Shown piece after piece: positions 30,403-32,869 of a DNA stretch of 32,869 bases. The stretch comes from CAYMUN01 sp964440265. GTDB taxonomy: Bacteria > Patescibacteriota > Saccharimonadia > Saccharimonadales > UBA4665. Location: positions 1 to 32,869 of the forward strand of contig CAYTRU010000004.1 in the NCBI GenBank assembly GCA_964440265.1, given 5' to 3'. The translations under genes and the position numbers were made by a program. Within the stretch, counting starts at the first letter, position 1. Every line of letters starts with the position of its first letter. Under the pieces are notes generated by a model, which was given only the letters and a program-made list of their open reading frames with translations, made no database searches and was not told the DNA's origin.

Positions 30403-32288
30403 AGCTTTATATAGGAACTCATTTCAACAGTGCGTTCCAGGGGGAGTTTGTAGTAGGCCGTAGGGCTAGCGGCATTTTTGGACATGGTGATATAGAGTAG
30501 TTTTTGCCAGCGGGTCAGATTGTGTCTATGGGTCGAGACTACGTTTAGCGTCGAGACAAAGTAAGACACGGTATCTAGGTCGAAGTTTAACTCTTTACCG
30601 GCGCCGCGCGCATCGTGTAAAGCATTCGGTATATTCGGTGTGTCTTTGAAGCCAAAGGAGAGTGTAATGTGGCTGATGCCATCATCTTCGTATCGCTGCG
30701 CATTGAAGCTGTTTAGCTCGGCCTCCGGCACATGTGGTTCAGGCAGTGTCTTGAGGGTGACGATTACTTCGTGGGCGGGTAGCTCGTGCAGACGGTCTAC
30801 CGTTGCACGGAGCGCTAGCGGCGTATAGTTGGGGTGAAGGCTCAAGTAGACAGCGCTACCAGGTAAGCGAGTAATAGTCTTACTACGCCGCAGCTGTTTG
30901 ACGAAATGGTCTAGCGTACCCTCCAGGGCCAAGCGCTCCTTGGTAATAATTTTCTGACCCTGCATCCACGTCACAATGGCCGTACAGACTACCGCCGCCA
31001 AGAGAATCGGGAACCAGCCCCCGTGTAAAATCTTAGATAAATTAGAAGAAACAAAGAGTAAATCTACCGTCAAAAATAGCACCGCGCCACTTATGATGAC
31101 CGACAATTGCTTGTGCCATAGGAAGCGGGCCACCGCCAGAAATAGCACAGTATCAATTGCCAGTGTGCCACTGACGGCGATACCATAGGCCGTTGCCAGC
31201 TTTGCCGAAGAGCCAAAACCAATAACCAGCAGCACGACTAACACAAATAATGTCCAGTTCACAAAGGGGACATAAATCTGCCCAAACTCCTTATTGGAAG
31301 TATGCTTTATGAGCAGTCGAGGCAGATATTTTAATTGGACAGCTTGGCGAGTCAGTGAAAATGCGCCAGAAATAACAGATTGGGAAGCGATCAAGGTTGC
31401 CAGCGTAGCCAGGATAACAATCGGGATACGGGTGACTTCAGGAAATAACAGATAGAATGGATTAGCGATAGCTCCGTGATCGTGCGTAATTAATGCCGCT
31501 TGACCCATGTAATTAAGCGTCAGAGCTGGGAAGACTAGCCAAAACCACGTGCGGGCAATCGGCCGCCGCCCAAAGTGCCCCATGTCGGCATACAAGGCTT
31601 CAGCACCGGTGATAGCCAGCACCACCGAACCCATAGCGATAAAGGCTAGCGTAGGTTGCTGTATAAAGAATTGAAAAGCGACCGAGGGTGAGAGTACTTG
31701 CAGTACTGCCGGGTGGGCCACGACTTGGCCTAAGCCGCCAGCTGCCATGATACTAAACCAGACAAACATTATCGGTCCAAACAGGCGACCGATAACAGCT
31801 GTACCCTTGTGCTGCAAGATAAACAGGCTTGCCAGGATAATTAAAGTTGCGGGGATGATTGCTTGCTGGAGACTGGGGGCCACTATCTGGACACCTTCGA
31901 CAGCTGATAGTACGGAGATAGCTGGTGTAATGATACTGTCACCGTAAAACAAAGAGACGCCCGCTACGCCGAGCAGTGTTAAAGTGAGCTTCGTCCGGCG
32001 CGACAGGACTGCGTTATGCAGGAGCGCCGCGAGAGCCATGATGCCGCCCTCTCCATTGTTATTGGCTCGCATGATAAACCCAAGGTACTTAACGCAAACC
32101 ACCAAAATGACCGACCAGATGACTAGCGAAACGATGCCATAGATAAGGGGTTCAGCTATGGCTCCAGTAAGCTCAGAATGACTAAATATGGCTCGAAAGG
32201 CATATAGCGGACTGGTACCGATGTCGCCGAATACCACGCCAAGGGCGCCGATAGCCAAGGTGTAGATGCCGGCTTTTTTTGCATTCAT
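30399..32288 (-). CDS. kup: Kup-family potassium uptake transporter
   Basis: A K+/H+ symporter for potassium uptake. The 629 residues match Kup/HAK length. The N-terminus reads GALGVVFGDIGTSPLYAFRAIF, the family signature, followed by NNNGEGGIMAL; about twelve TM helices extend to residue ~430, and a soluble C-terminal domain follows (about 440-629, with LHPNYTPLALRATVDRLHELPAHEVIV). The ATG at 32288 has AGGAAG about 5 nt upstream and a -10 at 32310-32302. It is transcribed alone, divergent from the small Cys-rich peptide gene. Confidence 0.95.
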   Translation of the reverse strand: MNAKKAGIYTLAIGALGVVFGDIGTSPLYAFRAIFSHSELTGAIAEPLIYGIVSLVIWSVILVVCVKYLGFIMRANNNGEGGIMALAALLHNAVLSRRTKLTLTLLGVAGVSLFYGDSIITPAISVLSAVEGVQIVAPSLQQAIIPATLIILASLFILQHKGTAVIGRLFGPIMFVWFSIMAAGGLGQVVAHPAVLQVLSPSVAFQFFIQQPTLAFIAMGSVVLAITGAEALYADMGHFGRRPIARTWFWLVFPALTLNYMGQAALITHDHGAIANPFYLLFPEVTRIPIVILATLATLIASQSVISGAFSLTRQAVQLKYLPRLLIKHTSNKEFGQIYVPFVNWTLFVLVVLLVIGFGSSAKLATAYGIAVSGTLAIDTVLFLAVARFLWHKQLSVIISGAVLFLTVDLLFVSSNLSKILHGGWFPILLAAVVCTAIVTWMQGQKIITKERLALEGTLDHFVKQLRRSKTITRLPGSAVYLSLHPNYTPLALRATVDRLHELPAHEVIVTLKTLPEPHVPEAELNSFNAQRYEDDGISHITLSFGFKDTPNIPNALHDARGAGKELNFDLDTVSYFVSTLNVVSTHRHNLTRWQKLLYITMSKNAASPTAYYKLPLERTVEMSSYIKL

Positions 32289-32298
32289 AAATCTTCCT

Positions 32299-32311
32299 AC
32301 GTATTATACGT
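32299..32311 (-). promoter_or_regulatory. kup -10 box within a 13-bp palindrome
   Basis: On the minus strand ACGTAT-A-ATACGT contains TATAAT. The dyad coincides with the -10, as at ftsE. No good -35. A repressor site is possible. Confidence 0.5.
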
Positions 32312-32346
32312 TGCGCAGGCAAAAGATGACGAATCAAAGCCTATGC

Positions 32347-32375
32347 TGTACATATGGAAGGGCAGAGTTTATAAT
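32347..32375 (+). promoter_or_regulatory. Promoter for the Cys-rich peptide, TGTACA-17-TATAAT
   Basis: Weak -35 TGTACA (32347-32352), 17-bp spacer, -10 TATAAT (32370-32375), leader of about 40 nt to ATG 32422. Confidence 0.45.
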
Positions 32376-32421
32376 ATATATAGAATCAGGATCTGAAAAG
32401 TTTAACCCTTTAGGACAAGGC

Positions 32422-32502
32422 ATGTCGGAAACACTTGGAAAACCACCAGTTGACCCCAAGAAAGCCAGGAAGATGGGCGGACTCTGCTGCTCAGGCTGCT
32501 GA
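32422..32502 (+). CDS. Cys-rich micropeptide (26 aa)
   Basis: A 26-residue ORF beginning MSETLGKPPVDPKKARKM and ending GLCCSGC at a TGA. It is basic in the middle and ends in three cysteines within five residues. AGGA lies 8 nt before the ATG and a promoter is present. A longer in-frame reading from 32266 would start inside kup and before this promoter, so ATG 32422 is preferred. Function is not recognised: metal binding, a lipid-modified or disulfide peptide, or a modified-peptide precursor are all possible. No modification enzyme is seen nearby. Confidence 0.5.
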   Translation: MSETLGKPPVDPKKARKMGGLCCSGC

Positions 32503-32542
32503 CAAAGACGGCCCCTTATCCAGAGGTAAATCTTTAATTAGC

Positions 32543-32582
32543 CAGTAAGCGCTTACTGTATGCCGGTACTTTTTGGCATACA
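32543..32582. terminator. Two adjacent hairpins between the micropeptide and helicase genes
   Basis: A perfect palindrome CAGTAAGCGCTTACTG (32543-32558) runs directly into an 8-bp stem TGTATGCC (32557-32564) - 10-nt loop ending in five T - GGCATACA (32575-32582). They overlap by two bases and could be alternative structures. Possible terminator of the micropeptide transcript, or an operator. Confidence 0.4.
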
Positions 32583-32600
32583 CCGAGGAGATGCTACAAT
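32573..32600 (+). promoter_or_regulatory. Promoter, TTGGCA-16-TACAAT
   Basis: -35 TTGGCA (32573-32578), 16-bp spacer, extended -10 TACAAT (32595-32600), ATG 8 nt later at 32609. The -35 lies in the right arm of the second hairpin. Confidence 0.55.
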
Positions 32601-32608
32601 CGGAGTCT

Positions 32609-32869
32609 ATGCGACAGAAACAGGCCCTAAGTATCATGATGAGTGGTGTGAATGTCTTTTTGACAGGAGCACCAGGTGCCGGTAAAACCTATGTTTTGAA
32701 TCAATTTGTTAATCGAGCGGAGCGAGCAGGCAAGCGGGTGGCAGTGACGGCCAGTACGGGTATCGCTGCCAGTCATCTCGGGGGTACGACAATTCACTCA
32801 TGGTCGGGCTTAGGCATCCTAGACTACTTGGCACCGGAGGATTTAAAGCGCTTGGTCGGGAGTGCCAAA
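32609..32869 (+). CDS. PIF1-like AAA/superfamily 1 helicase, 5' part (runs off window)
   Basis: The N-terminal 87 residues of an ATP-dependent DNA helicase. ALSIMMSGVNVFLTGAPGAGKTYVLNQF holds Walker A GAPGAGKT (about 20-27), followed by VAVTASTGIAASHLGGTTIHSW, the motif Ia of PIF1/RRM3 helicases. PIF1 enzymes unwind DNA 5' to 3' and resolve G-quadruplexes or hybrids. Start ATG 32609 is 8 nt after a TACAAT box. The frame is open at the right edge. Exact subfamily is not decided by this fragment. Confidence 0.88.
   Translation, partial: MRQKQALSIMMSGVNVFLTGAPGAGKTYVLNQFVNRAERAGKRVAVTASTGIAASHLGGTTIHSWSGLGILDYLAPEDLKRLVGSAK

Noticed and set aside
32266..32421. A 78-residue version of the Cys-rich peptide
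   Set aside because: It would begin inside the antisense kup gene and run through the promoter at 32347-32375; upstream composition does not look coding.
1..32869. CRISPR arrays, tRNA or rRNA genes, insertion sequences
   Set aside because: No regularly spaced repeats, no T-loop consensus in spacers, no rRNA-like segments and no transposase motifs were seen.

Overview
The window looks like part of a Candidatus Saccharibacteria (TM7, Patescibacteria/CPR) chromosome. This placement is an inference. It rests on moderate GC, tightly packed short genes, an ftsE-ftsX-CHAP hydrolase-S41 protease cluster, a TRM11-like methyltransferase next to rpmA, many lineage-type orphan proteins, and no de novo amino acid or lipid biosynthesis genes in view. 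The standard genetic code is supported by a release factor 2 gene and by real genes ending in TGA.

Layout, left to right. (1) 1-5079: the 3' part of prfB, then a cell-envelope cluster of ftsE, ftsX, a secreted coiled-coil/CHAP peptidoglycan hydrolase (PcsB-like), a small ORF whose start is out of frame, and an S41 (CtpA-type) protease. (2) 5158-8597: a possible DNA-binding orphan, pyrG, a lone receiver-domain response regulator and a coiled-coil protein. (3) 8666-12937: an accessory stretch of orphan proteins, one apparently split by a frameshift and one with a possible GNAT-like C-terminus. (4) 12938-14458, minus strand: a TRM11-like RNA methyltransferase and ribosomal protein L27. (5) 14668-19400: a GmhB-type HAD phosphatase, a minus-strand SAM methyltransferase, a flippase-like membrane protein, xseA-xseB and a membrane-anchored orphan. 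(6) 19461-24754: a degenerate histidine kinase/response regulator pair (His to Glu, Asp to Glu), recO, an orphan, glyS and an aldehyde dehydrogenase. (7) 24766-28844: inverted repeats, an AbrB-Doc toxin-antitoxin pair, an EamA transporter and an MMPL/RND transporter interrupted by an artificial 100-N gap. (8) 28880-32869: a sigma-like protein with several region-4-like modules, a Kup potassium transporter, a 26-residue Cys-rich peptide and the 5' end of a PIF1-like helicase.

A recurring signal runs through the window. Many promoter-proximal genes have an extended -10 box (usually TGCTATAAT) only 6-10 nt before the start codon and no Shine-Dalgarno sequence, so their mRNAs are probably leaderless. 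This was used to correct several starts. The most notable items are the degenerate two-component pair, the multi-module sigma-like protein, the leaderless promoter code, the palindromes over some -10 boxes, the orphan island and the Cys-rich micropeptide. No tRNA, rRNA, CRISPR array or insertion sequence was recognised. No gene-free stretch exceeds 300 bases.
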